Positions 46,707 through 55,294 of a stretch of DNA of 64,000 nt are shown here, piece after piece; the first letter of the stretch is position 1, and the number at the start of each line of letters is the position of its first letter. Position numbers and translations under genes: made by a program. This DNA is from Nitrosomonas sp. GTDB taxonomy: Bacteria > Pseudomonadota > Gammaproteobacteria > Burkholderiales > Nitrosomonadaceae. The notes under the pieces were generated by a model. That model saw only the letters and a list, made by a program, of their open reading frames with translations. It did not search any database and had not been told where the DNA came from. The DNA lies in contig JAMWZW010000013.1 of assembly GCA_024281995.1 (NCBI GenBank), positions 1-64,000 of the forward strand, in the 5' to 3' direction.

Positions 46707-47602
46707 GGAACAATCCGCACCGTCACTTGACGGAAAATTTGATGCTGCAACTCGACCACAGCTTCCGATTCAAGCGTCAAACGTACTTCAATGATACGAT
46801 TATCACGATCCGCCAGCGGATCAGTATCGTTCAAATCATTTTTCCTGACCAAAAAACCTAATTCTCTGACTTGAGCGTAATAAGCCCGTTTAAAACCAAC
46901 TGCATGAATACATCCCGATTGACCTATTTTGACGCGTAATAAGTCTGACTCATAAACCTCGGCAACAACATCTAGCTTGGTTAAATCTGCCATTTCCAGA
47001 AAACCTTTGTCACCAATACGCTCTCCAGCACGAGCATGAATTTTCAATATCGTGCCATCAACCGGCGCTACAATCTGTGTGTTGTTCAACTCTGCTTCTC
47101 GAACTTTCAAGTCGGATTGTGCATGGACGATTTCAGCGGATAAGCGCTTTAAATTGATTTGCGATTGCTCAAAGGCTAAACGTTTGGCATCAGCAAGCGA
47201 AATACTGGTTGCAGAGCTAAGCTCCAATGATTGATAGCGCGAATGTTCTCTTTTATTGAAGGCATGCGCGGCTTGTTCTGCTACTCGCTGCATTTCTAGT
47301 ACCTTAATACGCGCTTTAGCGGTTTCAACTTCCGCTTTTTTCTTTATGTGGTCAGACAATACTGCTATTTTTTCTCCGGATTTAACGGAATCGGCTTCCT
47401 CAAAAAAGAGTTGCTCTACACGAGCACCTTCCGGTCCTGCATTATGGGAGATTTTAATTACGCGGGAACGAGGCTCAATTCGTCCTAACGAACCAATTCC
47501 TCGTTGAGTATCGGGTATGCATGCACTTTCCGCCAGGACATTGGAACTGGCTAAAATGAAGCTTGCCGCAGCAAAAATGAAATATTTTATGTAACGATAC
47601 AT
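46703..47602 (-). CDS. devB: HlyD-type adaptor, DevB type
   Basis: A 299-residue membrane-fusion protein. An N-terminal signal/anchor (YIKYFIFAAASFILASSNVLA) precedes a mature part starting near CIPDTQRGIGSLGRIEPRSR, with a coiled-coil hairpin (KAEVETAKARIKVLEMQRVAE) and the second lipoyl half (NNTQIVAPVDGTILKIHA region). First gene of a tight devB-devC-devA operon. The 47603-47894 stretch upstream has no convincing gene. Confidence 0.85.
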   Translation of the reverse strand: MYRYIKYFIFAAASFILASSNVLAESACIPDTQRGIGSLGRIEPRSRVIKISHNAGPEGARVEQLFFEEADSVKSGEKIAVLSDHIKKKAEVETAKARIKVLEMQRVAEQAAHAFNKREHSRYQSLELSSATSISLADAKRLAFEQSQINLKRLSAEIVHAQSDLKVREAELNNTQIVAPVDGTILKIHARAGERIGDKGFLEMADLTKLDVVAEVYESDLLRVKIGQSGCIHAVGFKRAYYAQVRELGFLVRKNDLNDTDPLADRDNRIIEVRLTLESEAVVELQHQIFRQVTVRIVP

Positions 47603-47894
47603 GTATTATTTTTTTGTAATTAATCTGTCTTTACTGTCACATTTCTCTTGTCGATCTAACTACATTAACGCCATTTATAGTTTATATAAATTAATATTAT
47701 GCGTGAGGAAATGTTGATCGTCACGCTGATAATCTTTAATAAGCACTCCCGTACATTTTCACATTGCCCGTTTAGTGTTGTATTGACCATTGAATCAATC
47801 CAGCTAATTTCATGATCCAACAAAACCACAAACCCATTAGACAGTAATTTCTTGACACACGAGCCGCAGGTCAGGTAAGTTTGCGTCCTCACTG

Positions 47895-48095
47895 TTCAGG
47901 TGCTTTCAAGTGTCATCTTTAACTTGAAGGTTAAACGGGAAGCTGGTGCGTCATAATCCAATTCAGACAAAGCCAGCACTGCCCCCGCAACGGTAATTGA
48001 GTTAACAATTTGCATCATGCCACTGTGTGACCGCACGGGAAGGCGCAAATTCGGAATTAATTCCGCTCATCAGTCCGGAGACCGGCCCGAAGTGA
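47895..48095 (+). ncRNA. Cobalamin (B12) riboswitch
   Basis: The conserved blocks of the AdoCbl riboswitch appear in order: AGGTGCTTTCAAGTGTCATC, TTAAACGGGAAGCTGGTG, CACTGCCCCCGCAACGGTAA, CGGGAAGGCGC and the B12-box-like CAGTCCGGAGACCGGCC at about 48070-48086. It lies in the leader of btuB, whose ATG is about 148 bp downstream. No clear terminator follows: a small hairpin at 48108-48124 holds GGAGG in its loop but lies far from the start codon. Repression at low spacing by translation control is therefore not shown. The three downstream genes are all cobalamin uptake or modification genes, which confirms the call. Confidence 0.95.
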
Positions 48096-48242
48096 ACATT
48101 ACTACAGGATTGCGGAGGGCAATCAGTGGCATTTTGACCGACTTCTATCCAGATGGGTTCGTTTGTCCATTTGCAAATTTTCTTCCGCATCCGTTAATTT
48201 TTCAATTTGACACCACGCAGGTATGCGCGAAGGAATCAGAAT

Positions 48243-50093
48243 ATGCAAAAATGCCGTTTCTCTGCATCGGCTGTATTTTGGCTGGGTATAACTACCCATG
48301 TATTTGCCGTCAATACCGAACACCAAGAGAAACCAGTAATTGTCACAGCAACACGAACAGCTCAAACGGTGGATTCTGCATTGGCCTCAGTAACAGTAAT
48401 TACACGTAAAGACATTGAACGTCAGCAAGTGCGTTCGATTCAAGATTTGTTCCGTGGTGTGCCAGGAATCAATATCGTCAATCAAGGGGGACCGGGCAAA
48501 GCTACTTTTGTTCAGATGCGTGGCACCGAATCGGATCATGTTTTAGTGATGATTGATAACATCAAAGTCGGCTCCGCCACATCGGGTACAACCGCGTTTG
48601 AAAATATCCCTATCGAACAGATCGATCGTATTGAAATCGTACGGGGCCCGCGTTCCAGTTTATACGGCTCTGAGGCCATTGGCGGTGTCATTCACATTTT
48701 TACGCGTAAAGGTGATGGCGCCGGACTAAAGCAATATGTTGGTTTTGGCGGCGGTAGCTTCGGTACGTTAGAAGGCTCCACAGGTTTATCATACGGGGGG
48801 AAGCAAGGCTGGTTTAATATGACTGCCAGCGGTATTGGCACTCAAGGATTTAATGCCTGTACCGGTTCTAGTAATGCTGGTTGTTTTGTTGATGTGACGG
48901 ATCCCACATTGTTCGATCGCGATGGTTATCGCAATGTCGCCGGTTCAGCTCGTGCTGGGTATCGCTTCAAGAATGGGTTAGAAATTGACGCCAATTTTAT
49001 GCAATCTGCAGGAAAAACCCAGTATGACGGTAGCTTTGCCAATAGAGCCGTTCTAATGCAGCAAGTCATCGGCGGTACTGCACGCTATTCCCCGCTTGAT
49101 TTCTGGCGCATCAGTCTGATTGGTGGTCGCAGCCGGGAAGATTCGGACAATTTTCTTGGCAGGGCTTTTCAGGATCGATTTAATACCATTCGCGATACAA
49201 TTTCAGTATTAAATGATTTCACCATTAATCCCAATAACTTATTAACGATCGGCATGGATTACCAGAAAGATCATGTCAAAAGCACAGAAGCGTTTGCCGT
49301 GAATTCACGGACCAACTGGGGAATTTTTGCGCAACATCAAGCAACGATCGCCAAGCACGATTTTCAGTTATCCCTGCGTCACGATGACAACCAGCAATTC
49401 GGTAGCCGAGTGACGGGTGGGGTGGGCTGGGGTTTTCCGTTGACTGAGAATGTTCGCCTAATCGCCAATTTTGGCAGCGCCTTTAAAGCACCGACTTTTA
49501 ATGAGCTATATTTTCCATTTTCTAGCAACCCCAATCTGCGCCCCGAAGATTCACGCAGCTTCGAGTTTGGCACACGCGGCAAGGCTGATTGGGGTAACTG
49601 GTCGCTGAATGTTTATGAAACTCATATTGATCATCTAATCGCATTTGATGCCGTAACTTTTTCACCTGTAAATATTGACAAAGCTCGTATTCGCGGATTT
49701 GAAGGTATACTCAGCACCCAGATTAAGGGCTGGCAATTCAATACCAATCTGACACTACTTGACCCAGAAAACCGCTCTTCCAGCTTAAATCACGGTAATA
49801 TATTACCCAGACGCGCTCAACAGTCATTCCGGTTAGATGCCGATCGTCAGTTTGGTCAACATTATAGACTCGGTGCAATGTTGCTGGTGGAAGGTGAGCG
49901 TTTTGACGATCTAAGCAATACACGAAAACTGGACACTTACGTAAAATTTGACTTGCGTGCGGAATATATTTTAAATAAGCACTGGCGTTTGCAGGGGCGC
50001 ATTGAAAATTTATTTAATGAACGTTATGAAACAGCAGCTTTCTTTAATCAACCGGGGCGCAATTTCTTTGCCATGATACGCTATCAACCTTAA
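48243..50093 (+). CDS. btuB: Vitamin B12 TonB-dependent outer-membrane receptor
   Basis: A 616-residue outer-membrane receptor. It has a signal peptide (SASAVFWLGITTHVFA), the TonB box region KPVIVTATRTAQ, plug motifs (VLVMIDNIKVGS, IDRIEIVRGPRSSLYGSEAIGG) and a terminal barrel strand ending NFFAMIRYQP. The riboswitch in its leader and the btuM and cobO genes behind it identify cobalamin as the ligand. AAGGAATCAGAAT precedes ATG 48243; the frame upstream would add a non-signal extension. Confidence 0.9.
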   Translation: MQKCRFSASAVFWLGITTHVFAVNTEHQEKPVIVTATRTAQTVDSALASVTVITRKDIERQQVRSIQDLFRGVPGINIVNQGGPGKATFVQMRGTESDHVLVMIDNIKVGSATSGTTAFENIPIEQIDRIEIVRGPRSSLYGSEAIGGVIHIFTRKGDGAGLKQYVGFGGGSFGTLEGSTGLSYGGKQGWFNMTASGIGTQGFNACTGSSNAGCFVDVTDPTLFDRDGYRNVAGSARAGYRFKNGLEIDANFMQSAGKTQYDGSFANRAVLMQQVIGGTARYSPLDFWRISLIGGRSREDSDNFLGRAFQDRFNTIRDTISVLNDFTINPNNLLTIGMDYQKDHVKSTEAFAVNSRTNWGIFAQHQATIAKHDFQLSLRHDDNQQFGSRVTGGVGWGFPLTENVRLIANFGSAFKAPTFNELYFPFSSNPNLRPEDSRSFEFGTRGKADWGNWSLNVYETHIDHLIAFDAVTFSPVNIDKARIRGFEGILSTQIKGWQFNTNLTLLDPENRSSSLNHGNILPRRAQQSFRLDADRQFGQHYRLGAMLLVEGERFDDLSNTRKLDTYVKFDLRAEYILNKHWRLQGRIENLFNERYETAAFFNQPGRNFFAMIRYQP

Positions 50094-50106
50094 CCAGGAC
50101 TTCAAT

Positions 50107-50682
50107 ATGATGAATTTATCCACTCGCTCTCAAATTATCCTTGGATTGTTACTTGCATTATTGATGATAGTTACCCGTAGCCACCATTTCTCAACAGTAC
50201 ATAACCTAGCAGATGCATCCTGGGCGATTTTCTTTCTCGCTGGTTTTTACTTACGTTCTGCATGGCCGTTACTGGGATTCTTTGTTTTAAGCTGGTGGTT
50301 GGATTTTGCAGCCATCAACTTAGGCAATGTCAGTGATTTCTGCATTACACCCGCCTATGCTTTTCTGTTGCCGGCTTATACCTCATTATGGTTCGCTGGC
50401 CGCTGGTACGCTAAACAATATCAGTTTAAATGGAATACTCTCATACCGTTCACTATTAGTAGCATCGTAGGCTTGACATTATGCGAATTATTTTCCAGTG
50501 GTGGATTTTACTTTTTTTCGGGACGCATTGCGGAAACAAGTTTCCATGAGTTTGGTGAGCAATTAACCAAATATTTTCCACTTTACATCGAAACATTCGT
50601 ATTTTATATCGGCGTCGCCATCATAATGCACTTGCTATTCTCGTTAATTATTCTGCAATCAAAATCCGCAATATCACGATAG
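50107..50682 (+). CDS. btuM: Cobalamin transporter BtuM (ECF-type S-component)
   Basis: A 191-residue protein with about six membrane helices (ILGLLLALLMIVT, WAIFFLAGFYL, LLGFFVLSWWLDFAAI, and three more). BtuM proteins are solitary S-component-like vitamin B12 transporters found under B12 riboswitches in betaproteobacteria. Characterised members bind the cobalt through a conserved cysteine near residue 80. Here Cys79 lies in SDFCITPAYAFLLPAY, at the expected place. The gene follows btuB by 13 bp, with AGGA before tandem ATG codons. The identification rests on size, topology, the cysteine and context. Confidence 0.82.
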   Translation: MMNLSTRSQIILGLLLALLMIVTRSHHFSTVHNLADASWAIFFLAGFYLRSAWPLLGFFVLSWWLDFAAINLGNVSDFCITPAYAFLLPAYTSLWFAGRWYAKQYQFKWNTLIPFTISSIVGLTLCELFSSGGFYFFSGRIAETSFHEFGEQLTKYFPLYIETFVFYIGVAIIMHLLFSLIILQSKSAISR

Positions 50683-50691
50683 GGTGACGTT

Positions 50692-51297
50692 ATGACTGAT
50701 ACTGAGCGTGTGCAGCGCTATCGCGCACGCATGCAGCGAAAAAAAGAAATCATCGATGCTGCCATTGCGCGTGCGGATCGTAAACAAGGCCTATTGATCA
50801 TTCTCACTGGCAACGGCAAAGGTAAATCCAGTTCGGCATTCGGCATGATAGCAAGAGCACTAGGTCATGGTATGCATGTTGGTGTGGCACAATTCATTAA
50901 GGGTCGTTCAGACACTGGTGAAGAAGCTTTTTTTCGTAACCAGAAAAACATTGTTTGGCATGTCCTCGGTGAAGGCTTCACTTGGGATACACAAGATCTG
51001 CAACGCGATATTGCAATCGCACAACAAGGCTGGGCTATCGTACAATCAATGTTACATGATCCATCATTTGATTTGATCGTACTCGATGAGTTGACTTATC
51101 CACTCAAGTTTGGTTGGTTGGATTTAACGACGGTACTGCGCGATCTTAAGAATCGCCCCTCTATGCAACATGTCATCATCACTGGTCGTGGCGCACCCGG
51201 CGCATTGTGTGATAGCGCAGATACCGTGACAGAAATGACTGACATTAAACATGCTTTCCGTGCCGGCATTCAAGCACAAGCCGGAATAGATTTATAA
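50692..51297 (+). CDS. cobO: Cob(I)alamin adenosyltransferase, CobO/BtuR type
   Basis: A 201-residue enzyme that adds the adenosyl group of ATP to reduced cobalamin. P-loop GNGKGKSSSAFG at about residue 37, later VLDELTYPLKFGW and IITGRGAPGALCDSADTVTEM match CobO/BtuR. It closes the B12 operon, 9 bp behind btuM, so imported cobalamin is converted to coenzyme form. It converges on the copD gene. Confidence 0.93.
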   Translation: MTDTERVQRYRARMQRKKEIIDAAIARADRKQGLLIILTGNGKGKSSSAFGMIARALGHGMHVGVAQFIKGRSDTGEEAFFRNQKNIVWHVLGEGFTWDTQDLQRDIAIAQQGWAIVQSMLHDPSFDLIVLDELTYPLKFGWLDLTTVLRDLKNRPSMQHVIITGRGAPGALCDSADTVTEMTDIKHAFRAGIQAQAGIDL

Positions 51298-51327
51298 ATT
51301 CTTATGGTCAGTTACGTATAGATTACG

Positions 51328-53358
51328 TTAGCGAACATAATCTTCTGGAAATGGTATTTTCATCTGTTCGCGGTTCAACAAACTAACCTGTTGGATCAGT
51401 TCATCAATATCCGACCACCCTGATTTATCTAACGATGGAATCCAGCGTGCGCGAAGGTAGCCATTTTTGTCTATCAAAAACTCCATATGAGAAGGAATTG
51501 CTCCACGGCCGATAATATCAGGATGGTTCAATGTTCGGCGAGATAGTGAATAGCTATTTATAATTTCAGAAGCACTCTGAGTAATTATGGGAAAAGGTAA
51601 TTCATTTGTAATCTGTGCAAATTCATCAGCATCCAATTCTTTTGTAGGAACACCTAGTATAGCGATATTTTTATCATGAAAACGGCTGTATGTCATTTTA
51701 AGCTGCTCGATCCGATCTCTAGATTGTGGCCATGAAAAGAGAACTAGCAGTACTATTTTATGTTCACGAAAATCTTGTAATGTTCCACTGCTACCGTCAT
51801 GACCTGAAAAAGAAAAGGTCGGAGGTTTTACATAGGCTTTGTTAGGAATAATCTCGGGTGTCAAAATTCGCGCTTGATAGCCTCGAGATAACGCATGAAC
51901 AAAGTTAACGAGATCCCATCGATCTTCATCCGATAAATTTTCAGCATAACCTGGCATATCAGTATTAGCCATACCATAGCTTATCCAGTTATAAAAATCA
52001 CCAGGTGTATGTTCGGTAGTATGAGGTTCAGTCAAAAAATCAGGTAACTTGGTTGTCAAAGTACGTGACTTAATGCCATTGCCCATTCCTTGATGACCAT
52101 GACAATCAACACAGTATTTCGTATATATTGTTGCACCATTAGCCACTGAAATGACATCAAATGGCACTAGGGGTCTACGATAAGTTTCTGGGTATGCTTG
52201 AATAGTTAATGGTGGTAACGCAACTGCAAGACCTGACACGAAAAGAACAGTAGGTATACTAATTAAATGCTTCCATTTCCAACTGAAGAATTGGCCTAAT
52301 TTTAAAATAACTACAGCAGATAATAAAATCGCTAATCCTATCCAGACTTGTGTAGCTACATTAGGTTTATTCCAAGTCGCATCAATTGAAAATCGAAACG
52401 GCAGAGGCCAGTTTTCAATCAATGCATGCTTGGCAGGGGTATTATTGGCAATTAATGTAGCCAATAATACTAGTAACAGTGCTAAAACAAATTCGATACT
52501 TACCCATTTTATTATATTTTCTTTAATGTAAGTAGTAGTAACATCTTGGTTCTTACTAATTAATAGAGGCAACCAATAAGCACGCACACGTGAAGCAATT
52601 AAAAGAATGATACTCAGGACAAAAATTTTGGTAACAAGCATCCAACCATATGGCGTCGCCACCAATGCCGCGTAATGATCACCAAACATACGTTCACTTA
52701 CGATAATACCTGTGAGAATTATCATTAACATAACAGGCAAAGCTATAGAAGAAAAACGCATTATTGTTCTAAATTTTAAAGAATTTTTAGTATCCTTATT
52801 ATCTTTCCAATTTTCATAAAAGATTAATAGGAAACCAGGTAAGGCACCAAACCAAATGCCAGCGAAAACGAGATGAAATACATACGGAATAAATGCCGTT
52901 ATAGATAGTTCTTCTGCTGCAGCGTGGCTAGCGAAAGCACCGGCAATGAGTGGCAAGATTGTTATGACCGCGCATAAGATATATCGCCACCTAGTTCTGG
53001 GAGTTTTACTAAGATAAATAACTACTAGTAATAAAAAAACCGCTAATGAAATTCGCCAAATCCAAATTTGACCTACATAGGTTTCATTTAAAAAGTTTAG
53101 CCAAATTTTTTGTTGTAAAAGACTATCAATATTTCCGGTAACTTGTACTAAAGTTGCTGCTAAAGTGATAAGCAATCCTATTAGAATGCTAACAGCCAAC
53201 CACGGGAAAAATCGTTCCAATCGCTCGATCCATACATTAATATAAGATCGCTTTTCTAAATTTATATTGGTAATTATTAGAAAAATACAACTGCCTAATA
53301 ATACAAGATTTGCTACAAGCTGAAACCAGCGTGCAACTACCGCAATAACATCTATCAT
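51328..53358 (-). CDS. copD: CopD-cytochrome c-thioredoxin-fold fusion, amo-linked
   Basis: A 676-residue protein with three modules. Residues 1-310 form a multi-helix CopD domain (copper import in resistance operons). About 405-495 is a class I cytochrome c domain with haem motif CVDCH (416-420) and a likely methionine ligand in TDMPGYA. About 515-670 is a thioredoxin/SCO-like domain, in which the usual CxxC position reads FSWPQSRDR, with no cysteine, so it cannot do thiol chemistry. It follows copC by 9 bp and ends the amo-cop locus, where copC and copD genes are usual neighbours of amoCAB in Nitrosomonas. A role in copper supply for ammonia monooxygenase is inferred from position. Confidence 0.85.
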   Translation of the reverse strand: MIDVIAVVARWFQLVANLVLLGSCIFLIITNINLEKRSYINVWIERLERFFPWLAVSILIGLLITLAATLVQVTGNIDSLLQQKIWLNFLNETYVGQIWIWRISLAVFLLLVVIYLSKTPRTRWRYILCAVITILPLIAGAFASHAAAEELSITAFIPYVFHLVFAGIWFGALPGFLLIFYENWKDNKDTKNSLKFRTIMRFSSIALPVMLMIILTGIIVSERMFGDHYAALVATPYGWMLVTKIFVLSIILLIASRVRAYWLPLLISKNQDVTTTYIKENIIKWVSIEFVLALLLVLLATLIANNTPAKHALIENWPLPFRFSIDATWNKPNVATQVWIGLAILLSAVVILKLGQFFSWKWKHLISIPTVLFVSGLAVALPPLTIQAYPETYRRPLVPFDVISVANGATIYTKYCVDCHGHQGMGNGIKSRTLTTKLPDFLTEPHTTEHTPGDFYNWISYGMANTDMPGYAENLSDEDRWDLVNFVHALSRGYQARILTPEIIPNKAYVKPPTFSFSGHDGSSGTLQDFREHKIVLLVLFSWPQSRDRIEQLKMTYSRFHDKNIAILGVPTKELDADEFAQITNELPFPIITQSASEIINSYSLSRRTLNHPDIIGRGAIPSHMEFLIDKNGYLRARWIPSLDKSGWSDIDELIQQVSLLNREQMKIPFPEDYVR

Positions 53359-53367
53359 GTGATCAAA

Positions 53368-53775
53368 CTACATTTTATTTTTTACACTAAAGTCATAACT
53401 TGATTCGATGACATGACCATCTACTGACATCACCCGATACTGTACTGTATATTGACCTGGCTCAATTTGCGGTATATGTAATATAACGGATTTTGGATCA
53501 TCCAAAACAACTTCAGGATTATTTTCAGTTATTGATCTTTTTTTTGAGTCTATCACTGCAACTGACGCATATGCTCCCTCTATTTTTTCATTAAACCACA
53601 ACTGAACTTGCTTGGGTGGAGAAGAGAGTGAAGCTCTACGAGGAGGATCAGATTTCACTAGAGTTGCATGTGCCATAACCAAATTTGCATGGAATAGCAT
53701 TGAAAACGTCACTAGTAATGTAACTAAAACTGCTATTTTCCTGGTTAAAAATTCTAATAATCGCTTATTCCTCAC
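53368..53775 (-). CDS. copC: Copper-binding periplasmic protein CopC
   Basis: A 135-residue protein with a signal peptide cleaved before AHATLVKSDPP. The mature N-terminal histidine and the late histidine in VMSVDGHVIESSYDF form the expected Cu(II) site of CopC, and the beta-barrel segment VQLWFNEKIEGAYASVAV is typical. It lies between amoE and copD on the same strand. Probable role: binding copper in the periplasm for the amo system. Confidence 0.9.
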   Translation of the reverse strand: MRNKRLLEFLTRKIAVLVTLLVTFSMLFHANLVMAHATLVKSDPPRRASLSSPPKQVQLWFNEKIEGAYASVAVIDSKKRSITENNPEVVLDDPKSVILHIPQIEPGQYTVQYRVMSVDGHVIESSYDFSVKNKM

Positions 53776-53882
53776 AATTTTCCTCTCCCTGGATTTTCCT
53801 ACCTCTTAATCATCAATTAGATCATCTATATTAAAACGAGTTCAATATAGCATAATCTGATTATCAACAAATATTCAATAAG

Positions 53883-54464
53883 TTACGCTACATTTGTATT
53901 ATTTTTATTTTTGCGCATAAAGAAGAAAGCACCAAGAGCAATTACCAATACTATTGGTGCTATGATTGCTGCTTTAGGTGTAGGACGTCCTTCTCCCACT
54001 GAAAACGGAAAACGTGACACATAATCCTGTGCTCCTCCCGTCACCGTCACTAATCCAACAAATTTACCTTTCTCCGGAAAAGTATGTTCCACAGCAATTG
54101 ATGCCGACGGATATACTTTTGGAGGTAAGTGAAACACCGTTATCGCATCGAGATTCTCTTCTGATCCAGTATCACGAATAATCCTCACTTCCGTCGTCAA
54201 TGGTCTTAATTCTTCCTGTATATAGTCCAATGCAATTACTGTCTTGCCAGTCTCCGGTATGTCTTCACAAAATTCTTCTTCTTGCGATAAAGGTTGATAC
54301 CCTGTAAAGTGCATCCGGTATGGCCCTACTGTCAATACGCACATATCTTCCGCCAATGCCAAGCCACCATGCGCTTGCACTTGCGATGTTAATGCCATAC
54401 TTGTTACTAATACTAATAATATTGTCAATACTACTTGTTTTACTTCTGCTAATCTTGCTGACAT
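53883..54464 (-). CDS. amoE: AmoE-type membrane-anchored protein of the amo locus
   Basis: A 193-residue protein with a signal peptide ending QVQAHGG, a beta-rich periplasmic domain with two cysteines (AEDMCVLTVGPYRMHFTGYQP, EEFCEDIPETG) and a C-terminal membrane helix (AAIIAPIVLVIALGAFFFM). This matches the conserved orf4/orf5 pair (AmoE/AmoD) downstream of amoCAB in ammonia oxidisers, thought to assist copper monooxygenase assembly. It is intact, unlike its paralogue upstream. It shares the pattern CxxxxGxxMxxxxxYQP with AmoD. The assignment of E versus D follows gene order and is less certain than the family. Confidence 0.82.
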   Translation of the reverse strand: MSARLAEVKQVVLTILLVLVTSMALTSQVQAHGGLALAEDMCVLTVGPYRMHFTGYQPLSQEEEFCEDIPETGKTVIALDYIQEELRPLTTEVRIIRDTGSEENLDAITVFHLPPKVYPSASIAVEHTFPEKGKFVGLVTVTGGAQDYVSRFPFSVGEGRPTPKAAIIAPIVLVIALGAFFFMRKNKNNTNVA

Positions 54465-54548
54465 TATTAAAATTTCCTGTTGTTATTGAATTGTTAGTTG
54501 AGATGATTGCCTTCTTATTCTTTTCATCGTGCTATCTTACTTCCTATC

Positions 54549-55135
54549 TTACTTCTTCTCTGAGCTGCGTGAGGCTATCCACTCCCTGAAACGCCTTGAT
54601 CTAATCAGTTTATACCCAAGTATCGTTGCCAGCAATAGACCGACTACCGGTCCTATCCATGCTCTAAATACTTCCGCATAATTGATCATCTCTACACGTA
54701 AATGATATTCATAATTAAGTGGTGGAATCCCTTCGGCCGTAACCAATATAAGATATTTCCCTTGATCGAATACATTCTGAGTGCTAATAACGCCATCGTG
54801 ATATAACGCCAAACATTATGTGCGTGACCGTCTCCCTTCATCAATCTTATTACCTTTAATTACTTTCATTCCAATTGGCATATCGCGCAGCGAGGGATCT
54901 ACTAGATCTATCACGAGTATAGTATTACCTGCCTTAGGTATATCCGTACAGTAATGGCCTTCTTCATCCTCTTGAGGTTGGTAAGTGCTTAGATGAATCA
55001 TATTCTCGCCGATTCTACGCATACAGCTATCTTCTTCCATCGCCGCTTTACCATGGGCTCCAACTGTATTGCATAAAGCGCTATTACAAACTCAACAAGA
55101 ACAGAAATCCTTGTTTGTGCTATTTGCCTAACCAC
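54549..55135 (-). pseudogene. amoD: AmoD-type gene, interrupted
   Basis: Reading from GTG 55135 (GGAGG upstream) gives a signal segment ending FVIALYA. The frame then slips by one base near 55070, where AATACAG needs one more A. After the shift the text is AHGKAAMEEDSCMRRIGEN, the expected AmoD start of the mature part. It continues through YQPQEDEEGHYCTDIPKAG to an in-frame TAA at 54816-54818. Just before that stop a one-base frame change would give EGETVTHI. Beyond it comes LALYHDGVISTQNVF, and the gene ends with a membrane helix and RSRRFREWIASRSS. Residues are otherwise well conserved, so the lesions are recent or are sequence errors. Confidence 0.78.
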
Positions 55136-55232
55136 GACAAATTCCTCCTTTGGGTCAGCACCCTTAACTTTGCTTTGCTTCTGTGTTCGCATCTTCTGTG
55201 GTGCCGTAAATTTTACTGTATTTTCTGCTGAT

Positions 55233-55276
55233 AAAAAAACCGGTACACCGGCTGTCGTTGACAGTGGCGTACCGGT
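55233..55276 (-). terminator. Strong hairpin with T-tract after amoB
   Basis: ACCGGTAC (55239-55246) pairs with GTACCGGT (55269-55276), and CTGTC with GACAG inside. On the minus strand the stem is followed by seven T residues (55239-55233). It lies 19 bp after the amoB stop and before amoD, and could terminate or attenuate amoCAB transcription, allowing lower expression of amoD-E-copCD. Confidence 0.75.
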
Positions 55277-55294
55277 GTTGATACTTGCTTTCGC

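Noticed and set aside
47665-47892. Minus-strand ORF with a CGSC motif upstream of the B12 riboswitch
   Set aside because: It looked briefly like a heavy-metal-associated domain, but the order of residues does not fit, the start would be GTG without ribosome-binding site, and composition is that of the AT-rich spacer.
54975-54995. Partial match to the oxidase operator (GTAAGTGCTTAG)
   Set aside because: It lies inside the amoD reading frame, lacks the flanking conserved block and the -10 at 45 bp; taken as chance.
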